A stretch of DNA of 13,669 nucleotides, taken from Actinomycetota bacterium (GTDB lineage Bacteria > Actinomycetota > Thermoleophilia > Gaiellales > Gaiellaceae). Positions within the stretch are counted from its first letter, which is position 1. Every line of letters begins with the position of its first letter. This document shows positions 1 through 6,734 of the stretch, one piece after another. A program made the position numbers and the translations under genes. Location of the stretch: assembly GCA_020029625.1 (NCBI GenBank), contig JAIBJP010000086.1, positions 1 through 13,669 of the forward strand. The letters are read 5' to 3'. The notes below the pieces were generated by a model, which saw nothing but the letters and a program-made list of their open reading frames with translations, made no database searches and was not told the origin of the DNA.

Positions 1-157
1 CGACGAGCCTCGCATAGTGCGTGCGCAGCTCGGCCAAAGTGGCGGGCCGTCCGCCCGTGAACTCGTGCAGCCGCTCATCGTCGAGCACCGCGACCATCTC
101 CTGGGCGTCCTCGACCCGCAAGGGATCCAGCCTCAGCCGCTCCGTGGTAATGGTCAC
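1..157 (-). CDS. GNAT-family N-acetyltransferase, N-terminal fragment
   Basis: Only the first 52 residues lie in the window; the gene continues past the left edge. The start is the GTG at 157-155. An in-frame TAG, which is the stop codon of the upstream antiporter gene, lies just 3 bp before it, so no earlier start is possible. The protein opens with TTERLRLDPLRVEDAQEM, the usual first strand and helix of RimJ/RimL-type GNAT acetyltransferases, which move an acetyl group from acetyl-CoA to an amino group. The acetyl-CoA-binding loop is outside the window, so the substrate cannot be guessed. The 3-bp spacing suggests co-transcription with the antiporter. Family assignment rests on the N-terminal pattern alone. 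Confidence 0.7.
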   Translation of the reverse strand, partial: MTITTERLRLDPLRVEDAQEMVAVLDDERLHEFTGGRPATLAELRTHYARLV

Positions 158-160
158 GGC

Positions 161-1213
161 CTACTCGTAGAACGTGAGCACGGCGAGGATCGCGTAGAAG
201 CCGACCAGAGCCAGACCCTGGTAGTACTCGGCCTCCCCGTCGCCCGTGATCTGCCACATGGCGAGGGCGGTCAGCACGAGGGCTCCGATGTACACGGCCG
301 GCACCACGAAGGTGAGGCGCGTCTCGAAGAAGAGCGAGAGGAGGACGAGCGCCGGGAAGAGGAAGACGGCGATCTGCGCGACCGAGTTCTTCACGACGGA
401 GATCGCGAGGTCGTTCTGGCCTTTGGCCGCAAGCGTGATTCCGACGACGTTCTCGACGGCGTTGCCGGCGATCGCGACGATCACCAGGCCGGTGAACTCC
501 TTCGAGATGCCGAGCGCCTTCACCGCTCCATCGATCGCGCCCACGAACCAGTCCGAGACGAACGCCGCCGCGACACCGCTGACGGCCAGGAGCCCGATCG
601 CAAGCCTGAGCGGCACCCGGGGAGCGTGCCGCAAAGGCGGCTGTCGTCCGGCCCGGAGGTAGGAGACGAGCCAGACCACATAGACGGCGAGCAGCACGAC
701 CGCTCCGATCGCGGAGATGGCCACCTGGTGGCGGCTCGCGCGATCGCCGACGCTGTTCGAGAGCCCCAGCAGGGCGATGATGAAGACGGCCAGGAGCAGC
801 AACGTCGCGGTGTCGTTGGCCAGTCCTCGGTGGAAGCGCATGACGCCGCCGCTCTTCCGTGCCCCGGCCATAAGCACGAGCCCGAGGACGAGAAGCGCGT
901 TGGCGAAGATCGACCCGAGCACCGAGTACTGGGCGACGACGAGCTCGCCTGCCGAGATCGCGAAGAGGACGACGAAGAGTTCGGGCAGGTTGCCGAGCGT
1001 CGACTGGAGGACACCGGTCAGCGCAGGCCCGAAGCGCTCTCCGACCGCCTCCGTGGCGAACGAGACCACCCACGCGAGACCGGCCAGCGCCCCGGCTGCC
1101 ACGATGAATACGGCCACGTCGGTGGCGCCGGCGTACTGAAGCGCAGCAGTGATCGCCGTGAGAGCGCCGACCCCGGCGAGGAGCCCGCGCTCGCGGCCGG
1201 TGAGGCCTGCCAT
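161..1213 (-). CDS. CaCA-family cation/proton antiporter, CAX-like
   Basis: A 350-residue integral membrane protein with about ten to eleven hydrophobic segments. It shows the two inverted alpha repeats of the Ca2+:cation antiporter superfamily. The first carries GNLPELFVVLFAISAGE (residues 74-90) followed by QYSVLGSIFANALLVLG (95-111). The second carries GNAVENVVGITLAAKGQNDLA (positions 250-270) followed by SVAQIAVFLFPALVLLS (277-293). The acidic residues in GNxxE (E78 and E254) are the cation-binding glutamates of the family. By family knowledge it exports Ca2+, or possibly Na+/K+, in exchange for protons at the cytoplasmic membrane. Length is normal for bacterial CAX proteins. The ATG at 1213 is preceded by GGAAGGA with 7-nt spacing. 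It is divergent from the purine operon with a 14-bp gap, and the acetyltransferase follows on the same strand. Ion specificity cannot be read from the sequence. Confidence 0.93.
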   Translation of the reverse strand: MAGLTGRERGLLAGVGALTAITAALQYAGATDVAVFIVAAGALAGLAWVVSFATEAVGERFGPALTGVLQSTLGNLPELFVVLFAISAGELVVAQYSVLGSIFANALLVLGLVLMAGARKSGGVMRFHRGLANDTATLLLLAVFIIALLGLSNSVGDRASRHQVAISAIGAVVLLAVYVVWLVSYLRAGRQPPLRHAPRVPLRLAIGLLAVSGVAAAFVSDWFVGAIDGAVKALGISKEFTGLVIVAIAGNAVENVVGITLAAKGQNDLAISVVKNSVAQIAVFLFPALVLLSLFFETRLTFVVPAVYIGALVLTALAMWQITGDGEAEYYQGLALVGFYAILAVLTFYE

Positions 1214-1227
1214 GAGAGGATCCTTCC
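1214..1227. promoter_or_regulatory. 14-bp divergent spacer holding two opposed ribosome binding sites
   Basis: The entire gap between two divergent start codons is GAGAGGATCCTTCC. Read rightward, GAGAGGA sits 7 nt before the ATG at 1228. Read leftward, GGAAGGA sits 7 nt before the ATG at 1213. The spacer is nearly palindromic around GGATCC. There is no room for promoters here, so the promoter of each gene must lie inside the coding sequence of the other, giving overlapping divergent 5' ends. Confidence 0.7.
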
Positions 1228-2559
1228 ATGCGGACGCTCTTCGCGAACGCCCACATCGTCACGATGGACGACGCCGGGACGGAGATCCCCAACGGCTGGC
1301 TCCTCGTAGACGACGGCTTCGTCGAGGAGGTGGGGAGCGGCAACCCGCCGCCCGCGGAGGCCTACGAGAACGTCGGCGGCGCCCTCCTCACGCCCGGCCT
1401 CGTCAACACGCACCACCACCTCTTCCAGACGCTGACGCGGACCCGGGCGCAGCAGGCCGACCTCTTCACCTGGCTCAAGCACCTCTATCCGCTCTGGCAG
1501 CAGATCGACTGGGACGCGGAGTACGCTGCCGCCCGCGCCGGGCTCGCCGAGCTCGCGCTCTCGGGCTGCTCGACGGTTTTCGACCATCACTACGTGTTCC
1601 CGCGCGGGAAGCCAGGGTTGCTCGAGGCGGAGATCCAGGCGGCGAACGAGCTCGGCGTTCGCATCGTCGCGGGCCGAGGGTCGATGGACCTAGGCGAGTC
1701 CGAAGGTGGCCTCCCTCCCGACGAGCTCGTCGAGGACCGAGAGCACGTAATCGCCGAGACGCAGCGCGCGGCGGAGCTGCACGAGCCGGATCCGGGCGCC
1801 TTCGTCCAGATCGCGGTTGCCCCATGCTCGCCGTTCTCCGTCACCAAACGCCTGATGACGGAGTCCGCTCAGCTCGCCCGGGACCTCGGCCTGCAGCTGC
1901 ACACTCACCTGGCGGAGACCGTCGAGGAAGAGGAGTACTGCGAGGGGATCTTCGGCTGCCGCCCGCTCGAGTATCTGGAGCAGCTCGGGTGGCTCGCGGG
2001 AGACGTGTGGTGCGCGCATTGCGTCCATCTGAGCGACGCGGACATCGCGCGGCTGGGCACGGCAGGCACCGGAGTCGCCCACTGCCCCAGCTCCAACATG
2101 CGCCTGGGAGCAGGGATTGCACCGGTGCGGGAGATGCTCGACGAGCGGGTCCGCGTCGGGATCGGCGTCGATGGACCCGCCTCGAACGAACGCAGCGACC
2201 TGCTCAACGAGACCAGGCAGGCGCTCCTCGTGGCGCGGGCACGACGCGGTCCGGAGGCGATGACGGCGCGGGAGGCGCTCCGGCTCGCGACCCGCGGCGG
2301 CGCGGAAGTTCTCCGCCGAGACGACCTCGGCTCGCTCGAGCCCGGCCGCTGCGCCGACTTTGCCGTCTGGCGGACGGACGCGCTCGAGTTCGGAGGGGCC
2401 GACGATCCCGTCGCCGCGCTCGTCCTCTCGGCGCCTCATCGCCCCGACCGGCTCTATGTCGGCGGCAAGGAAGTCGTCCGCGAGGGCCGGGTCGTTCACG
2501 GAGACGAGCACGAGATCGCCGCGGCGCACCGCCTGCAAGCGCAAAGATTCGCGGCGTGA
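1228..2559 (+). CDS. 8-oxoguanine deaminase-like amidohydrolase
   Basis: A 443-residue cytosolic amidohydrolase of the AtzB/TrzN/8-oxoguanine deaminase group. Metal-site residues are visible: HxH in NTHHHLFQ (H62, H64), HLAE with H227 and E230, H267 in AHCVHL, and D315 in GVDGPASN. The segment LTRTRAQQADLFTWLKHLYPLW (residues 69-90) resembles 8-oxoguanine deaminases, which convert 8-oxoguanine to urate and ammonia. The genes directly downstream encode urate oxidase, HIU hydrolase and OHCU decarboxylase, so a product of urate fits the context very well. Alternatives within the family are a hydroxyatrazine-type ethylaminohydrolase or guanine deaminase. The ATG has an AGAGGA ribosome binding site. 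The stop overlaps the next start by 4 nt (GTGA). Family assignment is firm; substrate is inferred. Confidence 0.9.
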   Translation: MRTLFANAHIVTMDDAGTEIPNGWLLVDDGFVEEVGSGNPPPAEAYENVGGALLTPGLVNTHHHLFQTLTRTRAQQADLFTWLKHLYPLWQQIDWDAEYAAARAGLAELALSGCSTVFDHHYVFPRGKPGLLEAEIQAANELGVRIVAGRGSMDLGESEGGLPPDELVEDREHVIAETQRAAELHEPDPGAFVQIAVAPCSPFSVTKRLMTESAQLARDLGLQLHTHLAETVEEEEYCEGIFGCRPLEYLEQLGWLAGDVWCAHCVHLSDADIARLGTAGTGVAHCPSSNMRLGAGIAPVREMLDERVRVGIGVDGPASNERSDLLNETRQALLVARARRGPEAMTAREALRLATRGGAEVLRRDDLGSLEPGRCADFAVWRTDALEFGGADDPVAALVLSAPHRPDRLYVGGKEVVREGRVVHGDEHEIAAAHRLQAQRFAA

Positions 2560-2846
2560 TCTCCACGCACGTCCTCGACACGGAGCGCGGACGCCCCGCA
2601 GCGGGAGTTCGGGTCGAGCTCTACCGCGATGAGAAGCTCCTCGCGGCTGAGGACACCGATTCGGACGGCCGCATCCCGGACCTGGCGGGCGAGCTGGACC
2701 GAGGCACATACCGATTGGTTTTCCTTCCTGTCTCGTCGCCCTTCTTCAAGCGGATCGAGGTCGAAGTGTCGTTAGACGAGACAGGACATATTCACGTGCC
2801 ACTCCTCCTCTCCCCCTACGTATGCACGATCTACCGCGGCAGCTGA
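2556..2846 (+). CDS. uraH: 5-hydroxyisourate hydrolase (transthyretin-like)
   Basis: A 96-residue protein starting at a GTG that overlaps the amidohydrolase stop. It hydrolyses 5-hydroxyisourate, the unstable product of urate oxidase, to OHCU. Family marks in order: ISTHVLDTERGRPAAGV at the N-terminus with catalytic-type H5, DTDSDGRI with R39, HIHVPLLLSP with H78 and H80, and the C-terminal signature YRGS (93-96). Length is slightly under the usual 105-120. The stretch before YRGS reads SPYVCTI, where the family usually has SP(F/Y)GYSTYRGS. The codons for V89 and C90 (GTA TGC) create the ATG of the next gene, so the deviation may come from the overlap. No separate ribosome binding site is seen; translational coupling is likely. 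Confidence 0.93.
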   Translation: MISTHVLDTERGRPAAGVRVELYRDEKLLAAEDTDSDGRIPDLAGELDRGTYRLVFLPVSSPFFKRIEVEVSLDETGHIHVPLLLSPYVCTIYRGS

Positions 2847-3259
2847 GCCTCGACGAGTTGGACGAGCTCTTCGAGGGCCACTCGAGGTTGACGGAAGAGC
2901 TTGCGCGCAGGGAGGACCCGCTCGGCCAGGCGCGGGCCGTGCTGCAAGAGCTGCCGGAGGAGGCGGGCATCGAGGCGCTGAACACGCACCCGCGGATCGG
3001 GGAGAGCGGCGGGTCCGAGCGCTCAGCCGACGAACAAGGCTCCGACGACGACCCGGCCCTCCTGGCCGCGCTTCGCCGCCTGAACAAGACCTACGAGGAG
3101 AAGTTCGGCTTTCGCTTCGTCGTCTTCGTCGACCGGCGGCCGCGCGCGGAGATCCTCTCGGTCCTGCGCGAGCGGCTCCAGCACTCTCGTGAGGAGGAGC
3201 TCGGCACGGGCCTCGACGAGCTCGTCGCGATCGCCCTGGACCGATGGCAGAGCCGCTGA
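2822..3259 (+). CDS. uraD: OHCU decarboxylase (compact form)
   Basis: A 145-residue protein that decarboxylates 2-oxo-4-hydroxy-4-carboxy-5-ureidoimidazoline to (S)-allantoin, completing urate oxidation. Visible family marks are HP at 56-57 (catalytic His), a Ser/Asp-Glu-Gln segment ending in EQ (71-72), LNKTYEEKFGFRFVVFV (88-103), then ILSVLRERLQHSREEE (111-126). It is shorter than the usual 160-175 residues. The N-terminal part is diverged: the common FEHSPWVAE block reads FEGHSRLTEE, and the following RPF segment is missing. The start at 2822 lies inside the HIU hydrolase gene (25-nt overlap), has no clear ribosome binding site, and gives the best N-terminal alignment I can see. The gene overlaps urate oxidase by 16 nt. 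Function is well supported by both motifs and context. Confidence 0.88.
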   Translation: MHDLPRQLSLDELDELFEGHSRLTEELARREDPLGQARAVLQELPEEAGIEALNTHPRIGESGGSERSADEQGSDDDPALLAALRRLNKTYEEKFGFRFVVFVDRRPRAEILSVLRERLQHSREEELGTGLDELVAIALDRWQSR

Positions 3260-4041
3260 CGATCAATTACGGGAAGGCCGCCGTCTCGGTTTACCGGGCG
3301 GACGAGGCCTGCAACCTCTTCGCCGCAGAAGTGGAGCTAGTGGCCCACGGGGACGTGTTCCTCTCCTCCTATACGGAAGGGGACAACTCGCAGGTCGTCG
3401 CGACCGACTCGATGAAGAACTTCATCCACTCCTGCGCGCTCGAGTTCGAGGGCACTTCGCTGGAGGAGTTCCTCGCGCTCGTCGGTCGGAGCTTTCTCGA
3501 CCGCTACGAGCATGTCGAGAGGGTGACGCTGGAGGGGCGCGAGCGCACCTTCGAGCGGCGCGGCGGCGTCCTCTACCAGCAGCTGCACGGGGATCGCGGA
3601 GTCGCTTCGCTGGACGTCGGGCGCGACGGGATCCGGGATCATCGCTCCGGCCGGGAGCGCCTCCACCTCGTCAAGCTCCGCGGCGACGCGTTCAGGGGTT
3701 TCGTGCGCGACGAGTACACGACGCTTCCGGATGCGGACGACCGGCCGTTGTTCATCCATCTCGACGTTCGCTGGCGGCACGCGGACTTCGACAAGCGGGT
3801 GCCGGGCGAGGCCGTGCGCGATGCGCTCGCCGCCACCTTCGACGACTTCGTCTCCGAGTCGATCCAGCACCTCGTCCACGAGATGGGCGTTCGCCTGCTC
3901 GAGCGCTTCGAGGACATCGAGCAGGTCGAGTTCGACGCCCAGAACAGGTTGTGGGACACGGCGCTCACGGGCGACGGCGTCAAGGTCTACACGGATGCGC
4001 GGCCCCCGTTCGGCGTCATCCATCTGACGCTCGGCCGATGA
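3244..4041 (+). CDS. pucL: Urate oxidase (cofactor-independent)
   Basis: A 265-residue uricase that oxidises urate with O2 to 5-hydroxyisourate and H2O2, with no metal or flavin. Two T-fold repeats are recognisable. NYGKAAVSVYR carries the catalytic-type K11. TEGDNSQVVATDSMKNFI (44-61) carries T54 and D55. LVKLRGDAFRGFVRDEYTTL (142-161) leads into DRPLFIHLDVRW. SIQHLVHEMG (206-215) holds Q208, matching the urate-binding Gln region, and AQNRLWD (232-238) holds the conserved Asn. This corresponds to the uricase domain of PucL without the OHCU decarboxylase domain that some bacteria fuse to it; here the decarboxylase is the separate preceding gene. The start ATG overlaps that gene by 16 nt, and the stop overlaps the next ATG by 4 nt (ATGA). 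Confidence 0.96.
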   Translation: MAEPLTINYGKAAVSVYRADEACNLFAAEVELVAHGDVFLSSYTEGDNSQVVATDSMKNFIHSCALEFEGTSLEEFLALVGRSFLDRYEHVERVTLEGRERTFERRGGVLYQQLHGDRGVASLDVGRDGIRDHRSGRERLHLVKLRGDAFRGFVRDEYTTLPDADDRPLFIHLDVRWRHADFDKRVPGEAVRDALAATFDDFVSESIQHLVHEMGVRLLERFEDIEQVEFDAQNRLWDTALTGDGVKVYTDARPPFGVIHLTLGR

Positions 4042-4694
4042 TCATCCCGCCTCGCTACAACGGTCCGCCGAACTCCGCCAACGGCGGCTACGCCTGCGGG
4101 CTCATGTCCGAGGCGCTCGGCGGCGGCTTCGAGGTGACGCTCCTGCGCCCGCCGCCGCTGGGCGTCGACCTCGACCTCGTCGGGCATGAGCTGCGGCAGG
4201 GCGACGTCCTGATCGCTGAAGCCCGGCGGTCTCCACCCTTCGCGCTCGACGACGTGCCGGCCCCGGTCTCACTGGAGGAAGCCGAGGAGGCGTCGAGGCA
4301 CTATCCCGGCTTCCAGCACCACGCCTATCCCACCTGCTTCTCCTGCGGCCCGGAGCGCGACGACGGGCTCAGGATCTTCCCCGGGCCGGTTGCAGGCCGC
4401 GAGGGGCTCGTGGCCGCACCGTGGACGCCCGAGGAGGTGCGTCCTGAGATTATCTGGGCCGCCCTGGACTGCCCGAGCGGCTGGGCCGTCGACCACTTTC
4501 AGCGTGAAGGAGTCATGCTCGGGCGCATGGCAGCGGGAATCCGCGAGCTGCCGACGGTGGGCGAACGCCACGTCGTCGTGGGGTGGCCGGTCGGAGAGGA
4601 GGGCCGCAAGCGCCACGCCGGCTCGGCCCTCTACAGCCCGGCCGGAGACGTCCTGGCACTCGCCCGCTCGACCTGGATCGTCCCGGCCACCTGA
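4038..4694 (+). CDS. Hotdog-fold (thioesterase-like) protein of unknown role
   Basis: A 218-residue cytosolic protein whose ATG overlaps the urate oxidase stop (ATGA), so it is probably the last gene of the purine operon. YNGPPNSANGGYACGL (7-22) resembles the opening of actinobacterial double-hotdog thioesterase-like proteins. A central YPTCFSCGPERDDGLRIFPG (97-116) carries two close cysteines, and IIWAALDCPSGWA (138-150) resembles the core helix of a second hotdog domain. There is no signal peptide or membrane segment. I cannot assign a substrate. An acyl-CoA thioesterase role is only a fold-level guess, and nothing obvious in purine catabolism needs one. The conserved-looking C100, C103 and C145 might bind a metal or be structural. 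Confidence 0.8.
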   Translation: MIIPPRYNGPPNSANGGYACGLMSEALGGGFEVTLLRPPPLGVDLDLVGHELRQGDVLIAEARRSPPFALDDVPAPVSLEEAEEASRHYPGFQHHAYPTCFSCGPERDDGLRIFPGPVAGREGLVAAPWTPEEVRPEIIWAALDCPSGWAVDHFQREGVMLGRMAAGIRELPTVGERHVVVGWPVGEEGRKRHAGSALYSPAGDVLALARSTWIVPAT

Positions 4695-4708
4695 ACGCGC
4701 CACCAGGG

Positions 4709-4817
4709 GCTTGTGTTTCACGGGCACAAGGTCCGTTCTGTTGGGTCCATCCGATCCTGGGGCGGCCAGACTGTCCGTTGGAGACGACCTCTTCGCTTGT
4801 GCGTGTGGAACACAAGC
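4709..4817. repeat. Inverted-repeat element between convergent units (copy 1)
   Basis: The gap between the convergent purine and F420 units is 133 bp (4695-4827). Arm 4709-4730 and the reverse complement of arm 4796-4817 match at 19 of 22 positions, with a 65-bp interior. As RNA the arms could form 19 Watson-Crick pairs, two G-U pairs and one mismatch. Each arm is itself an imperfect palindrome of the form CTTGTG-N9-CACAA. The left arm plus 5 bp (4709-4735) matches 9211-9237 at 24 of 27 positions, so a related element lies upstream of cofC. There is no T-run as in a classical terminator, and I see no direct repeat at its ends. It may act as a bidirectional stop, or be a decayed mobile miniature element. 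Confidence 0.75.
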
Positions 4818-4827
4818 GTCATTGCGA

Positions 4828-5520
4828 CTACGGGAACAGGTCGCGCTCCGGAGGCATGACGAGCTCGCGGGCCGAGCCGTCGCCCGGCCCGGCGCGGTAG
4901 CCGCGGACGAGTACCGCGGGGACGCCTTCAGCCTTGCCCATGACGAGCTCGGCCGCGCCGGCCAGCTCGTCGGCGACCGCGATGATCGTCGATTCGAGCA
5001 GACGACCTGCGGCATCGTCGGTTGCGCGCAGGTCGAGGAGCGGGCTCATCCCGGACACTCCGATGGCGACGTCGGTCGTCCCTTGGCGCCAGGCCCGGCC
5101 GAACGAATCGCTGACGACGACCGCGGGAGCGATACCGAAGCGCTCCCCGAGCGCCGAGCGAATCCCCGCGGCCGACGCATCGGGGTCGCGGGGGAGGAGC
5201 ACGACCCAGCCTTCGCCGGGAGTGTTCGAGCGGTCGACGCCCGCGCTCGCGCACACGAAGCCGTGCTCGGTCTCGGCGATAACTAGCTCGTCGCGGCGCC
5301 GCCGCACGGCCCGAGCCTCCCGCAAGATCACCGAGAGCACGTCGTCCGTCTTCTCGACTCGGCCCTCCGCCTTGGAAACGACCTTGTGCGCGACGACGAG
5401 AACGTCGCCTTTCTCGAGGCCGCTCGCGCGCTCCACAGCGTCACCGACGAGGGCCCCAAGGTCGTCCCCCCGCCCCACTTCCGGGATCCCGGTCAGCGGG
5501 ATGATGCGGATCTCGCCCAC
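4828..5520 (-). CDS. cofE: Coenzyme F420-0:L-glutamate ligase
   Basis: A 230-residue, single-domain F420-0:gamma-glutamyl ligase that adds glutamate to F420-0 using GTP and divalent metal. Family blocks: GDVLVVAHKVVSKAEGR (38-54), GFVCASAGVDRSNTPGE (87-103), SDSFGRAWRQGTTDVAIGVSGM (positions 137-158) and ADELAGAAELVMGKAEGVP (183-201). It ends with RELVMPPERDLFP. In mycobacterial FbiB this domain is followed by an FMN-dependent reductase domain; here the protein stops after the ligase domain. The start is GTG at 5520 without a strong ribosome binding site. It is the last gene of the leftward unit, 23 bp after the DUF421 gene. The assignment is secure. Confidence 0.96.
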   Translation of the reverse strand: MGEIRIIPLTGIPEVGRGDDLGALVGDAVERASGLEKGDVLVVAHKVVSKAEGRVEKTDDVLSVILREARAVRRRRDELVIAETEHGFVCASAGVDRSNTPGEGWVVLLPRDPDASAAGIRSALGERFGIAPAVVVSDSFGRAWRQGTTDVAIGVSGMSPLLDLRATDDAAGRLLESTIIAVADELAGAAELVMGKAEGVPAVLVRGYRAGPGDGSARELVMPPERDLFP

Positions 5521-5543
5521 TCGCCGAGCCTAGATGCTCGACA

Positions 5544-6092
5544 TCATCGGCGCGCGCGCCTCCTCTTGCCCAGCCGCAGCCCGCCGGGCTCAGCGGGATG
5601 GAGATCGCGCGGCGATTCGTCCTTCCTGAACATGCTCACGACACCATTGGTCTCGAGGATCGCCGTGTGCACCGAAGCGAGGTCGGGAAACCCCTGGCGT
5701 CGCGCAATCGCGCGCAGCTCGGTGAGCGTGATCCCAGCCCTGAGAAGGGCTCGGCTCACCGGCTTGCCGTCCTTGATCAGCGTGGTCGGCTGCCCCTCGA
5801 GTGCCCGTTCCGCCCAGGGGAAGGCATACGTCGTCCGGTTCAGCCCCTCATTGATGGCGAAGAGAACGCCCGCACCGATCACGGCGCCGGTCACCGAGAC
5901 GTCGTTCCCGATGATGCCGTTCTGGACGGCGTTGGCCACGAGCAGGAGGACGACGAGATCGAGCGTGTTCGTCTGCCCCAGCTCGCGCTTGCCGACCACG
6001 CGTAAGGCGATGACGAGGAAGCCGTAGATGAGGATTGCGCGCAGGACCTTTTCGCCCACGCTGAGATGCAGGTCCCAGATGTGTTGCCACAC
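5544..6092 (-). CDS. DUF421 (YetF/YcaP-like) membrane protein
   Basis: A 182-residue inner-membrane protein. Three hydrophobic helices lie at about residues 16-34, 43-61 and 66-81. They are followed by the soluble DUF421 domain with TLIKDGKPVSRALLRAGIT (104-122) and LRAIARRQGFPDLASVHTAILETNGVVSMFRK (positions 126-157), typical of YetF/YcaP proteins. The RVVGKRELGQ loop after the first helix is also characteristic. The tail is very basic (KRRRARR). The molecular function of this family is not established. The GTG start at 6092 has no strong ribosome binding site. It lies between the decayed DUF899 gene and cofE in the leftward F420 unit. Its presence among cofactor genes may be incidental. Confidence 0.9.
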   Translation of the reverse strand: MWQHIWDLHLSVGEKVLRAILIYGFLVIALRVVGKRELGQTNTLDLVVLLLVANAVQNGIIGNDVSVTGAVIGAGVLFAINEGLNRTTYAFPWAERALEGQPTTLIKDGKPVSRALLRAGITLTELRAIARRQGFPDLASVHTAILETNGVVSMFRKDESPRDLHPAEPGGLRLGKRRRARR

Positions 6093-6153
6093 GCCGGACA
6101 GGTGCGACGCGGCGCGCCGGTTTCCTGCGCTCTAAGCGGTCGGCCGCGTCACC

Positions 6154-6707
6154 CTACTCGTACTCGTCGTGGCGGAGCGGCCAGTTCTCGAAGACGTCGC
6201 CGCGTCCCTTCGGCGCCCGGTCCAGCAACTGCCAGGTGCCGTGAGTAGCTGTGGTACACGACCCCGTCCTCGAGCGCGAAGGCACTCAGACCGTGCAACT
6301 CCTCCTCCCGGACGTTGAGGTCTGCTCTGCGGCGCTTGTAGGCGCTCAGCTTCCTCGAGCGGCGCGCGGGACACAGCGACGAACGTCACGTCGCGGTGGT
6401 TGAGGTGGACGACGGCACCGTCCACGTGATCCGCCATGAACGAGCAGCCCGGGCAGGCTTCCCCATCGTCCGGTCCGAACATGAGATGGAAGACGAGCAG
6501 CTGCGAGCGCCCCTCGAACAGCTCTGCCAGCGTCTTCGTTCCCTCGTCGGTCTCGAAGCTGTAGGGCTCCTCGACGGGCACCCACGGCAGCTCACGGCGC
6601 TCGCGCGCGAGCTCGTCGCTGCGGCGAGTCAGCTCCTTCTCCCGCTCGAGCAGCTCGATTCGGGCGGCCAGCCACTCCTGGCGCGTTCCGACCTTGTGCT
6701 CTGTCAC
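6154..6707 (-). pseudogene. Decayed DUF899 thioredoxin-like gene
   Basis: The first about 118 residues are a good DUF899 (thioredoxin/AhpC-like) N-terminus: EWLAARIELLEREKELTR, a PWVPVEEPYSFET block, LLVFHLMFGPDD and a CPGC redox-type motif (residues 85-88), then VTFVAVSRAPLEE. The GTG start has a strong AAGGAGG site. The frame then breaks near 6345-6353. The next frame reads SAYKRRRADLNVREEELHG then LSAFALEDGVVYHSYS. A second break near 6238-6248 leads into a third frame, THGTWQLLDRAPKGRGD then VFENWPLRHDEYE, ending at the TAG at 6154-6156. Rejoined, it would be about 180 residues, well short of the family's usual 230 or more; the FPWVSS/SDFNxDF core is missing. Two frameshifts plus an internal deletion indicate a pseudogene, unless the breaks are sequencing errors. 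Confidence 0.85.
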
Positions 6708-6716
6708 GGCAAACTG

Positions 6717-6725
6717 CCTCCTTCT
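6717..6725 (-). promoter_or_regulatory. Strong ribosome binding site of the DUF899 gene
   Basis: On the minus strand AGAAGGAGG lies 9 nt before the GTG at 6707. It is the most canonical site in the leftward unit and fixes the start of the now-broken DUF899 gene. It also indicates that the gene was once translated on its own. Confidence 0.7.
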
Positions 6726-6734
6726 TTTGGGGTT

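Noticed and set aside
17..1343. Long open frames opposite and overlapping the antiporter gene (up to about 430 codons)
   Set aside because: They are strings of charged or Arg-rich residues without domain patterns, as expected from the non-coding frames of a GC-rich gene. The antiporter frame has clear family motifs.
1149..2846. A 565-codon open frame running through the amidohydrolase into the HIU hydrolase
   Set aside because: Only its last 96 codons are real (HIU hydrolase from GTG 2556). The upstream part is the shadow of the amidohydrolase in another frame.
3189..4694. A 501-codon frame ending with the hotdog-like protein
   Set aside because: The portion before 4038 is antipattern Arg/Gly/Ala-rich sequence overlapping urate oxidase. 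The real gene starts at the ATG overlapping the uricase stop.
4711..4729. CRP/FNR-type operator (TTGTG-N9-CACAA)
   Set aside because: Spacing differs from the TGTGA-N6-TCACA pattern by one base. The same sequence forms part of a larger inverted repeat and lies between convergent genes where an operator is unlikely.
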